Source of the DNA: Solobacterium sp. UBA1761
GTDB taxonomy: Bacteria; Bacillota_I; Bacilli_A; Erysipelotrichales; Erysipelotrichaceae
Assembly: GCA_002315565.1 (NCBI GenBank)
Contig: DCHD01000028.1
Span: 66,728-75,940, forward strand
Direction: 5' to 3'
DNA length: 9,213 bases
Under the pieces are notes generated by a model. It saw only the letters and a list, made by a program, of their open reading frames with translations. It searched no databases and had not been told where the DNA came from. This document shows, piece by piece, positions 1-6,716 of the stretch (its first letter is position 1; every line of letters begins with the position of its first letter). A program made the position numbers and the translations under genes.

Positions 1-18
1 GTCCTGTAGCCTCCACCA
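1..18 (+). tRNA. 3' tail of a tRNA, truncated by the window edge
   Basis: The first 18 bases read as the end of a tRNA: the last two T-loop bases, a T-stem 3' strand CCTGT, an acceptor 3' strand AGCCTCC, discriminator A and an encoded CCA. The acceptor 5' strand would be GGAGGCT. The anticodon lies outside the window, so the amino acid cannot be assigned. Only 7 bases separate it from the next tRNA, as expected for a tRNA cluster transcribed as one unit. Confidence 0.75.
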
Positions 19-25
19 TTTATTT

Positions 26-101
26 GCCGACCTAGCTCAATTGGCAGAGCAACTGATTTGTAATCAGTAGGTTACGGGTTCAATTCCTGTGGTCGGCACC
101 A
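26..101 (+). tRNA. tRNA-Thr (anticodon TGT)
   Basis: A full cloverleaf is visible. The acceptor stem GCCGACC (26-32) pairs perfectly with GGTCGGC (91-97), followed by discriminator A98 and an encoded CCA (99-101). The anticodon stem ACTGA/TCAGT encloses the 7-base loop TTTGTAA, giving anticodon TGT at 59-61, which reads ACA and other threonine ACN codons. The T arm is ACGGG-TTCAATT-CCTGT with one G-U pair. It follows another tRNA by 7 bases and is followed by a terminator, so it is the last member of the cluster. Confidence 0.95.
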
Positions 102-115
102 TCTATTAACTATTC

Positions 116-136
116 CATCCGAAAGGATGTTTTTTT
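116..136 (+). terminator. Intrinsic terminator of the tRNA cluster
   Basis: CATCC (116-120), a GAAA tetraloop (121-124) and GGATG (125-129) form a short stable hairpin followed by seven T residues (130-136). It lies 15 bases after the tRNA CCA end and before the promoter-like sequence of the next gene, so it ends tRNA transcription. Confidence 0.85.
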
Positions 137-152
137 GTGCTTTTTTTCTCAG

Positions 153-178
153 TATAATACTAGTGAAAAACACGGAGG
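153..178 (+). promoter_or_regulatory. -10 box and ribosome site of the ketopantoate reductase gene
   Basis: A perfect TATAAT sits at 153-158, followed by GGAGG at 174-178, six bases before the ATG at 185. The region where a -35 box should lie is the T-rich tract of the preceding terminator and shows no good TTGACA match. The -10 and ribosome site are clear; the full promoter is inferred. Confidence 0.6.
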
Positions 179-184
179 AATAAT

Positions 185-1210
185 ATGAGATATGCAATAT
201 ATGGAGCAGGTTCTTTAGGAACAGTTCTTGGTGCCTATATTACTAAGTCAGGTACCCCAATAGATCTGATCAACCGTAACAAGGAACACACTGCTGCTTT
301 AAAGAAAGACGGAGCCCACATCAGAGGTACCGTAACCATGGATGTAAAGGTAAATGCCTTATATCCGGATGAGATGACCGGTAAATATGACGTTATCTTC
401 TTAATGACAAAACAGCTTCTTAACACAGAAGTAGTAACCATGCTGAAAGATTACCTGGAGAAAGATGGTGTAATTGTTACTTTACAGAATGGTATTCCTG
501 AGCCAGGAATTGCTGAAATCATCGGTTCAGAAAATACAATAGGCTGTGTTGTTGAATGGGGTGCAACTTTATCGGCACCTGGCGAATCAACATTGACCAG
601 TGACCCTGAAAGTCTGTCATTCCATATGGGCAAAATGGAAGGAGTCAGTGAAGAAAAATTCAATCTGGCAAAAGACCTATTGGAAAAGATGTGTCCTGTC
701 TATATTGAAGATAATCTGCTAGGTTGCAGATGGAGTAAACTGTTGATCAACGCCACTTTTTCAGGTTTAGGAACAGTTATGGGCGGTGTGTTTGGCGATG
801 TATCTGAAGACAAAGATGCTCAAAAGATTGCCATCAGATGTATGAAAGAGTGTATCGATGTAGGTCATGCTGCTGGAGCGGTATTTGCACCAGTACAGGG
901 CAAGGACATCACAAAACTTTTCTATTATACAAACAAACTTAAACGTGCTTTCGGTATCTTCCTTTTACCAATCGCCATGAAGAAGCATCGTCTTATTGAA
1001 CCAAGCATGCTGCAGGACTTAAAGAAAGGCAAGCCTTGTGAAATTGATGCCATCAACGGCGTTGTATGTTACTGGGGCAAGAAGTGTGGTGTCCCTACTC
1101 CAATCAATGACCGTATTGTTGAAGTGATAAAGAAGGAACAGAATAAAGAACTGCCTCTTGCAAAAGAGAACATTCATCTGTTTGATGATCTGTTGAAAAC
1201 TGTTGAATAA
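185..1210 (+). CDS. panE: Ketopantoate reductase family protein (2-dehydropantoate 2-reductase, PanE/ApbA)
   Basis: Family members reduce 2-dehydropantoate to pantoate with NADPH in the cytoplasm, a step of pantothenate and coenzyme A synthesis. The N-terminus is a Rossmann fold with GAGSLG at residues 7-12, and the C-terminal helical domain carries the family residues. K185 and N189 (SKLLINA) match the catalytic Lys/Asn pair of E. coli PanE, and S274, D278 and E286 reproduce the exact spacing of S244, D248 and E256. At 341 aa it is longer than the usual roughly 300, with about 20 extra residues between the Lys and Ser motifs. The start is fixed by GGAGG six bases upstream. It stands alone between a tRNA cluster and a convergent operon, with no panB or panC nearby. 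PanE-like paralogues often act on other 2-oxo acids, so the family is secure and the exact substrate is not. Confidence 0.8.
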   Translation: MRYAIYGAGSLGTVLGAYITKSGTPIDLINRNKEHTAALKKDGAHIRGTVTMDVKVNALYPDEMTGKYDVIFLMTKQLLNTEVVTMLKDYLEKDGVIVTLQNGIPEPGIAEIIGSENTIGCVVEWGATLSAPGESTLTSDPESLSFHMGKMEGVSEEKFNLAKDLLEKMCPVYIEDNLLGCRWSKLLINATFSGLGTVMGGVFGDVSEDKDAQKIAIRCMKECIDVGHAAGAVFAPVQGKDITKLFYYTNKLKRAFGIFLLPIAMKKHRLIEPSMLQDLKKGKPCEIDAINGVVCYWGKKCGVPTPINDRIVEVIKKEQNKELPLAKENIHLFDDLLKTVE

Positions 1211-1214
1211 CACA

Positions 1215-1240
1215 AAAGAAGAGCAATGCTCTTCTTTCTT
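1215..1240. terminator. Bidirectional terminator between convergent genes
   Basis: AAAGAAGAGC (1215-1224) pairs perfectly with GCTCTTCTTT (1228-1237) around a 3-base loop. Flanking A and T runs give a T-rich tail on both strands. It lies between the reductase stop (1208-1210) and the stop of the leftward nucleotidyltransferase (1239-1241), so it can end transcription from both sides. Confidence 0.8.
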
Positions 1241-2408
1241 ATAGTCCCCAGTTATCGTTATTGGATTTTCTTCTGTCTATTTCTTTCTTAGACATAAACA
1301 GTCCTTTTAATGACCTTTTTATTTCTGTCATCGCATTGTTATTCTTAAGGGAAAGATAGAATCTGTATATCCAAGCACATGGCAAGAGATACGGTCTTTT
1401 TCTTAAGAACTCATAATTGACGTCATTTCGGAAATACTCAAATGGTGGAAAGTACAGCTGCAGCATATACTTTATTTTTGAAAATGTATTTACATCTCCA
1501 TCCCTGCTCATAGCTTTGAAGGCAGGCGTTGCCATATTATCTTCATCATCAAAGCCATGTACACCATTGTTAAGAATCTTGAGTGTCGACTCATTAAAGA
1601 ATTCTTCTTCAACTGGTATTATTTCTCTTTCAGCTTTTATGTCGAACCATCTGTAAGTCAGAGAAAGACAGACATTCATGAACTTTGTAAGATTCATCTT
1701 TTCAACTTCTTCATTGATGAAGTCCCAGTCAAGTTCACTCTTTTTTATTTCCACTGCAAGATCCATAAACTGTCTGAAACCAACGCCTTCAGTAATAAGA
1801 TGTTTCTTGAGATGCAGAAGCAGGAATATAAAGTGGTAGCTTGAGTCAAGTTTATTATCTTTTACATAATCCCATACTCTTTGACAGAACTTTGTTTCCA
1901 GATTGTCTTCATCAAGCTCATAGGTTAATGAGTGATGCACTTCAAACTCCAGATGATTCTTGAAATATGCTCTTTCATTAAGTGAAAACTTAAGTTCATA
2001 ACCAAGTTCTTCCATCAGACTGTAGGCCTTTTCTTTTGTTTTGTCGTTGACCACAAAATCAGAATCGCCCATTGTCCTTAAAGCAGGAATAGGATAATTG
2101 GCTGCCACCACCGGTCCTTTAACAAGACAGTATGTGACATTATTATCATTAAATGCTTTCTCTATTTCCCTGGTCAGATTCATTCTGTTTCCATAGGCAT
2201 AGATCTCTGCCATATAGTTTTTCATCAGTGCTGATCTGTATGGTTCAATAATAAAATCTTTGCACTGATAATAGACTATACCGTTGGTATTCTGTGACAG
2301 TGCATAATCACACAAAAGCTTCCAGTCAATCTCATTTACCGGTTCAGTTTTTCTTTCATTAAGAAAATCAGCGAGTATGCTGATATAGAAATTAACTTCT
2401 TTTTTCAT
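1239..2408 (-). CDS. Nucleotidyltransferase family protein (PF14907-type), last gene of the operon
   Basis: This 389-residue protein has the pattern of the uncharacterised nucleotidyltransferase family PF14907 (NTP_transf_5): LVKGP near residue 95, then R111 and GDSDFVV with the paired acidic residues D115 and D117, then a third acidic/His patch LEFEVHH (E156, H158). Family members are thought to transfer a nucleotide, or in some cases a sugar, to peptides or small molecules; in phosphorylating lasso-peptide clusters they accompany an HprK-like kinase. No membrane segment is visible, so it should be cytoplasmic. The start is uncertain. ATG at 2408 is the best codon but lies 14 bases from the AAGGA ribosome-like site; TTG at 2414 has ideal 8-base spacing, and TTG at 2420 is too close. 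All options overlap the end of the ABC exporter gene (17 bases for the ATG), which points to coupled translation. The target is unknown. Confidence 0.75.
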   Translation of the reverse strand: MKKEVNFYISILADFLNERKTEPVNEIDWKLLCDYALSQNTNGIVYYQCKDFIIEPYRSALMKNYMAEIYAYGNRMNLTREIEKAFNDNNVTYCLVKGPVVAANYPIPALRTMGDSDFVVNDKTKEKAYSLMEELGYELKFSLNERAYFKNHLEFEVHHSLTYELDEDNLETKFCQRVWDYVKDNKLDSSYHFIFLLLHLKKHLITEGVGFRQFMDLAVEIKKSELDWDFINEEVEKMNLTKFMNVCLSLTYRWFDIKAEREIIPVEEEFFNESTLKILNNGVHGFDDEDNMATPAFKAMSRDGDVNTFSKIKYMLQLYFPPFEYFRNDVNYEFLRKRPYLLPCAWIYRFYLSLKNNNAMTEIKRSLKGLFMSKKEIDRRKSNNDNWGL

Positions 2409-4152
2409 TTTCAAAAACAATATCCTTGTCTTTTATCTTATAGATCTTGTTGACTCTTGAAAGAACTGAAGGACGGTGAGTAGAAATAATCACAGTCTTG
2501 TTAGGACAGTTCTTCATGATGGAATCAAGCACCTGATTCTCTGTTTTTTCATCCAGAGCACTTGTTGCTTCATCAAGGAAAAGAATCGGTGCATCTCTTA
2601 ACATTGCTCTGGCAATTGAGAGTCTTTGTACCTGACCTTCAGATAAACCTTTGCCCTTTTCACCCAGTACTTTATCTATTCCGATTGGTTCAACAAATTC
2701 CCAGGCACAGGCTATCTTTAAGGCACTGATGATTTCCTCATCAGTAGCATCTTCTTTAATCATTCTTAAGTTATCGGCAATAGAACCCATAACTGCAGTG
2801 TTGCCCTGAGGCACATAGGAAATAAGCTGTCTTAAATCGGCGTTCACTTTAACTTCTTTGTCATTGATATCCTTTAAAGTTACACTTCCTTTATCCGGAT
2901 CAACAAGCCCCAGCAAGAGTCTGAACAGTGTTGTCTTGCCGCCACCCGATTCACCAAGTACTGCCACTATCTCATTAGGTTTGGCAACAAACTCTACATT
3001 TTCATAGACAGTCTTGTCTTCTTCATAACCATAGGTGACATCATTCAACTGAATGCTTAAACCTTTGTCTTTGTACTGTTCAATTTCCTTTAAGGCAGTT
3101 TCATCATGTTCTTCCTTTGGAAGTTCAACAATTTCTCTGATACGGTGAGCTGATACCGAACTTGACATCATAGCTGGGAAAGTAGCTACAAGTGAATCAA
3201 ATCTTGAAGTAAGACTTGACCTCTGCTGTAAGAAGAAAGTCATATCGCCATACAGTATCTGTCCTGTCCAAAGTCTGTATAGACAATAGAAGAATGCCAA
3301 CATGCTGACAGCTGTACCTAAAAGAGTCATCAGAATATTGGTAGTAATCTCAAATCTGTTGTATTCAAGATTGTAGTCCTTATATTTCTTCTGCCAGTTT
3401 CTAAGTTCCTTTGAATAATATCTGATAATACCGAATGACTTTATCACATCGAAGTTATAGAAAGTATCAACTTCAAATGCCATCATGTCGGAATTCATCT
3501 TTGTAACTTTTTCACGGTATTTCTTTAATCTGCCCATAATAGCCTTTGAAAGCAGTAAAAGAATAGGAGCTGATACAGTAGCAATTATTGCCATGATGTA
3601 ATCCATCTTTACCAATACAATAAATGTCAATATGAAAGTATAGATTGAAATAATAAAGTTAGGAATCCAGGAAATCGCATTCTTGGAAATAGTGGATACA
3701 TCAGAATTGAATCTGTTTAAGAGGTCTCCATATTTATACTTGTTGAGATCTTTCCATTTGGCATCGATAATCTTGTCAAATATCTCTCCCTGAATGTCAT
3801 TGTTTACTCTGATAGCAATCTTCGTAGATACACGTGACATCAAAGAATTGAAGACCAGCGAAAAGATTGTCGTACCAAGCATTACCGCAATCATAAACCA
3901 CAGTTTTTCTTTCTGTGCACCGGTAATGATATTGATGATCATCGCTGATACATAAGAACTTCCCAACGTCAAAGTCGAAGAAAAAATACCCAGTACTGTA
4001 TAGAAAACAACAATCCACTTGTACCTTAAAGAGAATGTAAAAATCCACTTCCAGTCATCAATTGTTTCTCTTAATGTACCGTCACGAAGTTTCTCTTTAA
4101 GTTGTTCAAACGATTCAAGTTTAAAGAATCTGTTAAGTCCTGTGTATTTCAT
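2392..4152 (-). CDS. ABC exporter, fused transmembrane and ATPase domains
   Basis: A half-transporter of 586 aa that would work as a homodimer in the membrane. Residues 1-40 form a soluble N-terminal stretch. About five or six hydrophobic helices follow between residues 42 and 335. The ATPase domain has Walker A GESGGGKT (400-407), a Q-loop in YVPQGN, the signature LSEGQ (503-507), Walker B ILFLDEA (523-529) and the switch His in STHRP (H559). There is no N-terminal C39 peptidase domain, so leader cleavage would need another enzyme; the S26-type peptidase gene just upstream is a candidate. The start is taken at ATG 4152 because it makes an ATGA overlap with the peptidase stop, like the other junctions here. 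The frame is open upstream to 4224, but that would run 76 bases into the peptidase gene. The fold resembles peptide and lipid exporters; a peptide cargo is inferred from the neighbours. Confidence 0.88.
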   Translation of the reverse strand: MKYTGLNRFFKLESFEQLKEKLRDGTLRETIDDWKWIFTFSLRYKWIVVFYTVLGIFSSTLTLGSSYVSAMIINIITGAQKEKLWFMIAVMLGTTIFSLVFNSLMSRVSTKIAIRVNNDIQGEIFDKIIDAKWKDLNKYKYGDLLNRFNSDVSTISKNAISWIPNFIISIYTFILTFIVLVKMDYIMAIIATVSAPILLLLSKAIMGRLKKYREKVTKMNSDMMAFEVDTFYNFDVIKSFGIIRYYSKELRNWQKKYKDYNLEYNRFEITTNILMTLLGTAVSMLAFFYCLYRLWTGQILYGDMTFFLQQRSSLTSRFDSLVATFPAMMSSSVSAHRIREIVELPKEEHDETALKEIEQYKDKGLSIQLNDVTYGYEEDKTVYENVEFVAKPNEIVAVLGESGGGKTTLFRLLLGLVDPDKGSVTLKDINDKEVKVNADLRQLISYVPQGNTAVMGSIADNLRMIKEDATDEEIISALKIACAWEFVEPIGIDKVLGEKGKGLSEGQVQRLSIARAMLRDAPILFLDEATSALDEKTENQVLDSIMKNCPNKTVIISTHRPSVLSRVNKIYKIKDKDIVFENEKRS

Positions 4153-4583
4153 ATCTTGAATATCTTTCTGACTATCATCCAGGCAATGTGAATGCAGTAT
4201 CTTACAGGATAAGTAAGATACCATCCATATACATAAATTTTATGAGTTATGCTGTTACAGTCAATGTCTCTTTTTCCTCTTTTGACTTTTGTAAGCACAC
4301 CGAGAATATTTTCTTTTTTGACAACTTCACCGGTGTAACAGTTATCACCGATGATGTAATAACTATTGTCAGGATAACATCTGATGATTCTGTGAAGCAC
4401 ATATTCTCCTCTTCCGGTTACACCAGGTCTTCTGAATAGTACAGCATCAAAAAGCTTAAGTCTGTTTTTGACTTCAGTTATATACATAATATCCTTGCCT
4501 TCTCTTAACAGCGGCAGCATTGATCCACCGACATTCGTATAGACAAGAAATCCGTTTTTCTTTATGCATTCTTCAAAGTTCAT
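4149..4583 (-). CDS. S24/S26 family (signal peptidase-like) serine peptidase
   Basis: A small protein of 144 aa with the signal peptidase fold motifs. GGSMLPLL carries the nucleophile Ser21. LHRII gives His64 where typical bacterial type I signal peptidases have Lys, and IIGDN gives Asp80. This Ser-His-Asp arrangement is that of the SipW/ER-type branch. There is no N-terminal membrane anchor; an aromatic, partly hydrophobic C-terminal stretch (about 117-137) may associate with membrane. The start ATG overlaps the kinase stop as ATGA and is preceded by AAGGA at a 9-base spacing; its own stop overlaps the exporter start in the same way. By context it may cleave a leader from the peptide or protein handled by the operon, since the exporter lacks its own peptidase domain. 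Activity and target are inferred. Confidence 0.8.
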   Translation of the reverse strand: MNFEECIKKNGFLVYTNVGGSMLPLLREGKDIMYITEVKNRLKLFDAVLFRRPGVTGRGEYVLHRIIRCYPDNSYYIIGDNCYTGEVVKKENILGVLTKVKRGKRDIDCNSITHKIYVYGWYLTYPVRYCIHIAWMIVRKIFKI

Positions 4584-5311
4584 CTGTTCATTCCTTCATA
4601 GGCTACTCTTGCTGATTCTGCGTCCATATTGCAACCAAGTCTATAGAGTTTTACTTTTGAGCCGATTCCCGCAGCCAGTTCAAGAGCCCTTTTTGTCCCG
4701 TCCGGTCTATTTGAACGGTAGGTTGCTGAAAGCAGGGATGGCAGCATTGCATTGAGCGTTACCTCTTCAATATGATTTTCAGCGTCTCTATTTACAGCTA
4801 TCACTGCCTTGAGTTTTACCGAACCGTTGGTATTGAGATTTTCTTTGCCAGACCATGGCGTACCGTATCCGATAACCCCATCATCACTTATTTTAAGTAT
4901 TGGCTTATCACCGTTGATTATTACGCATTCAGGATACATCTTAAGCCAGTTGTTCACATGGGTGCTTTTACCGATTCCACTTCTGCCAGTAAAAAGATAA
5001 CCTTCGTTATCAAGACTTACAAGACAGCCATGAAATACTGTCGCATCATGTTCTGCCATATATTCAGCAATCTTTCTGTATACCGCAATTGTCTCAAGAT
5101 ACCCTTCAGGAAACTCTTCAGGAACTCTTCCTTCATAGAGTGCCTCATTGATACTCTTTGATCTTTCATATTCAATGTCTTCTTCTGTGATGTGTACAAG
5201 AAAATCACTGTCTTTTAAAGACAGATAATCTTTGCACATATCTTTACAGTCACTGTACTTTGTCTCAATCTCAAAAACAGTGTCAGCTATTTCAATTCTG
5301 AAAGAAATCAC
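4580..5311 (-). CDS. HprK-like P-loop kinase
   Basis: A 243-residue protein related to the C-terminal kinase domain of HPr kinase/phosphorylase. It shows FHG at 93-95, Walker A GRSGIGKST (109-117), INGDKP with D135 in the acidic position, and GTPWSGK (150-156), a motif common in HprK-related proteins of peptide clusters. The N-terminal domain of true HprK (about 130 residues) is replaced by an unrelated 90-residue stretch, so it is unlikely to be the carbon-catabolite HprK. In the paeninodin-type lasso clusters a homologue phosphorylates the C-terminal residue of the precursor peptide. Here it would be a cytoplasmic kinase acting on an unknown substrate. It starts with GTG, giving a GTGA overlap with the PqqD-like gene, and ends in an ATGA overlap with the peptidase gene. 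Family call is firm; substrate is not known. Confidence 0.82.
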   Translation of the reverse strand: MISFRIEIADTVFEIETKYSDCKDMCKDYLSLKDSDFLVHITEEDIEYERSKSINEALYEGRVPEEFPEGYLETIAVYRKIAEYMAEHDATVFHGCLVSLDNEGYLFTGRSGIGKSTHVNNWLKMYPECVIINGDKPILKISDDGVIGYGTPWSGKENLNTNGSVKLKAVIAVNRDAENHIEEVTLNAMLPSLLSATYRSNRPDGTKRALELAAGIGSKVKLYRLGCNMDAESARVAYEGMNR

Positions 5312-5577
5312 GGAATCAATAATCCTTCTCTGATCAGCTGGTTAAGGAAATCACAAAGCTGCTGACCAAGTTCATTTTTACTATCTTCCGGATAGATTTT
5401 GCACAGTTTATTAAGCACCTCATCAGGTGTTTCACTTTCTTTAATAAGTTCAAGAATAATCTTGCTTTCGTTGTTGAGATTAATCATCGCATGCAGTTCA
5501 TCAGCGTTATCGCCTACAGGTACAGCAACAATGCCATCACCAACTTCCATAAATTCCAGATTGTACTTAAGTTTCAT
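5308..5577 (-). CDS. PqqD family protein (RiPP recognition element)
   Basis: An 89-residue protein of PqqD size and layout: an N-terminal beta stretch (residues 2-35, ending AMINLN) followed by helices (about 37-85) ending EGLLIP, as in the winged-helix PqqD domain. Such domains bind the leader of ribosomal peptide precursors and present it to modifying enzymes; some PqqD proteins sit in kinase clusters with other roles. It is the first gene of the leftward operon. GGAGG lies six bases before the ATG at 5577, the best ribosome site in the operon. The gene ends in a GTGA overlap with the kinase gene, so the two are likely made together. The binding target is not visible in the window. Confidence 0.78.
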   Translation of the reverse strand: MKLKYNLEFMEVGDGIVAVPVGDNADELHAMINLNNESKIILELIKESETPDEVLNKLCKIYPEDSKNELGQQLCDFLNQLIREGLLIP

Positions 5578-5612
5578 GAATAACCTCCGTTTTTACCTCT
5601 TAATTATTACAT

Positions 5613-5638
5613 AAAAAGAAGCTGCTCAGACAGCTTCT
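5613..5638 (-). terminator. Terminator after the AI-2E family gene, upstream of the five-gene operon
   Basis: On the minus strand AGAAGCTG (5638-5631) pairs perfectly with CAGCTTCT (5624-5617) around a 6-base loop, followed by a short T tract (5616-5613). The stop codon of the AI-2E family gene (5628-5626) lies in the loop. Only about 35 bases remain before the next start codon at 5577, so the hairpin may terminate, or only attenuate, transcription into the operon. Confidence 0.7.
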
Positions 5639-6675
5639 GGTGTTTTCTTTCTGTTCATGAAGAACGAGATAATAAGCGGTAATCCAAACAGACCCGCAAT
5701 TCCAAATAGATCCAAACCGATAATCATTGCAATCAATGTAACCAGCGGATGAAGTCCCAGATCTCCTCCTACCATCTTTGGTTCAAGGATATTTCTGACA
5801 ACAGTAATTACTCCATATAAAACAAGTATCTCAATGCCCAGCACTGTATTGCCGGTAATGATATCAATGATGCCCCAAGGAATCAGAACTGTTCCAACAC
5901 CAAGCACAGGAAGTATATCAAGGAATGCTATCAGCAAGGAAATTACAAGTGCATTATCTACACCAAAAATCAACAAGCCAACAGCCAGTTCAGCAAATGT
6001 CAGACCCATGATTTCAGCATAGGACAGAACAATCTTCATCAGCTTGTTGCTTATGAAATATTCTACTTCTTTAAAATAACCCTTAATCTTATCTGAGAAG
6101 AAACCTTCAGCGAATTCCTCTATATCCTCATAATCAAACAGAATATAGAACGATGAAATAATCAGAACCATGACTGAAATTATTACATCTGGCGCAGCAG
6201 TCACAATTGATGTAGCAGCACTTACCAGTGTCTTTGAGAAAGTAAGTACCAATGACTTGATTGCCCCGAACAGATCATCAGTAAAATCAGTCAGATAAAG
6301 AGAGATTTCTTCAGGAAGGTCCTCAATCAGATTATTGAGATCTTTCTGACTTGTTGCGATAAACGGTTCAACTGACTTCTTATAAAGATCAGGAACAGCT
6401 TCAAAGAAATCAATCACTTTATTGAATACAAAAGAAACAACAAGTGTCATCGTAACAGCAATCAGTGCATATACAATAACCAGACTGATTACTCTGATAA
6501 GCCTGTTGTCTTTCTTAAATACTTTCTTGGTTATTTTTAAAGCAATGTAGGCAAATACAAATGCAAACACAAACGGAAGCGCCGGCTCAGATACATATTT
6601 AAAGAAAAGATAAACAAGACCTGCTATAACTGCCCAGAATGCAACATTGATTATAAAATTCTTTCTTTCTTCCAT
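5626..6675 (-). CDS. AI-2E family membrane protein, YtvI-like
   Basis: A 349-residue polytopic membrane protein of family PF01594, the AI-2E/PerM/YtvI group. About eight hydrophobic segments are visible, near residues 7-27, 31-47, 58-86, 161-182, 216-240, 241-272, 279-295 and 309-338, with a soluble acidic loop at 95-140. The conserved C-terminal part is clear: DILPVLG (253-259), EPKMVGG (298-304), then a glycine-rich last segment. Members transport small solutes or act as Na+/H+ antiporters; the autoinducer-2 name comes from one E. coli relative and should not be taken as function. In B. subtilis the related YtvI is linked to sporulation. AGG eight bases before the ATG is a modest ribosome site. 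It follows the upstream gene by 41 bases on the same strand, so the two may be co-transcribed. Confidence 0.88.
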   Translation of the reverse strand: MEERKNFIINVAFWAVIAGLVYLFFKYVSEPALPFVFAFVFAYIALKITKKVFKKDNRLIRVISLVIVYALIAVTMTLVVSFVFNKVIDFFEAVPDLYKKSVEPFIATSQKDLNNLIEDLPEEISLYLTDFTDDLFGAIKSLVLTFSKTLVSAATSIVTAAPDVIISVMVLIISSFYILFDYEDIEEFAEGFFSDKIKGYFKEVEYFISNKLMKIVLSYAEIMGLTFAELAVGLLIFGVDNALVISLLIAFLDILPVLGVGTVLIPWGIIDIITGNTVLGIEILVLYGVITVVRNILEPKMVGGDLGLHPLVTLIAMIIGLDLFGIAGLFGLPLIISFFMNRKKTPEAV

Positions 6676-6698
6676 TTTAATTACCTGCCTTCTTTTTA

Positions 6699-6704
6699 AT
6701 TATA
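6699..6704 (-). promoter_or_regulatory. Possible -10 box ahead of the AI-2E family gene
   Basis: A perfect TATAAT on the minus strand (6704-6699) lies in the 41-base gap before the AI-2E family gene. No convincing -35 box is seen at 16-18 bases, so this may be chance in AT-rich sequence or a weak internal promoter. Confidence 0.3.
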
Positions 6705-6716
6705 TCGTTTCTATTA

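Noticed and set aside
3797..4048. Small open frame on the minus strand inside the exporter gene
   Set aside because: It lies wholly within a well-supported coding region in another frame, has no ribosome site and no recognisable domain.
4153..4224. A longer N-terminus for the ABC exporter, with the frame open to 4224
   Set aside because: It would overlap the peptidase gene by 76 bases, and the extra residues look like an out-of-frame reading of that gene. ATG 4152 gives the same ATGA junction as the rest of the operon.
4772..5161. A 129-codon open frame on the plus strand opposite the kinase gene
   Set aside because: It is antisense to a gene with clear P-loop motifs, and the translation is a low-complexity shadow without domain features.
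4580..5311. Calling the P-loop kinase the catabolite-control HPr kinase HprK
   Set aside because: The typical N-terminal HprK domain is missing and the GTPWSGK motif and neighbours fit the HprK-related kinases of peptide clusters.
5626..6675. Taking the AI-2E name as evidence for quorum-sensing export
   Set aside because: The family name comes from one member; YtvI-like proteins and Na+/H+ antiporters share the same domain, and nothing nearby relates to autoinducer-2.
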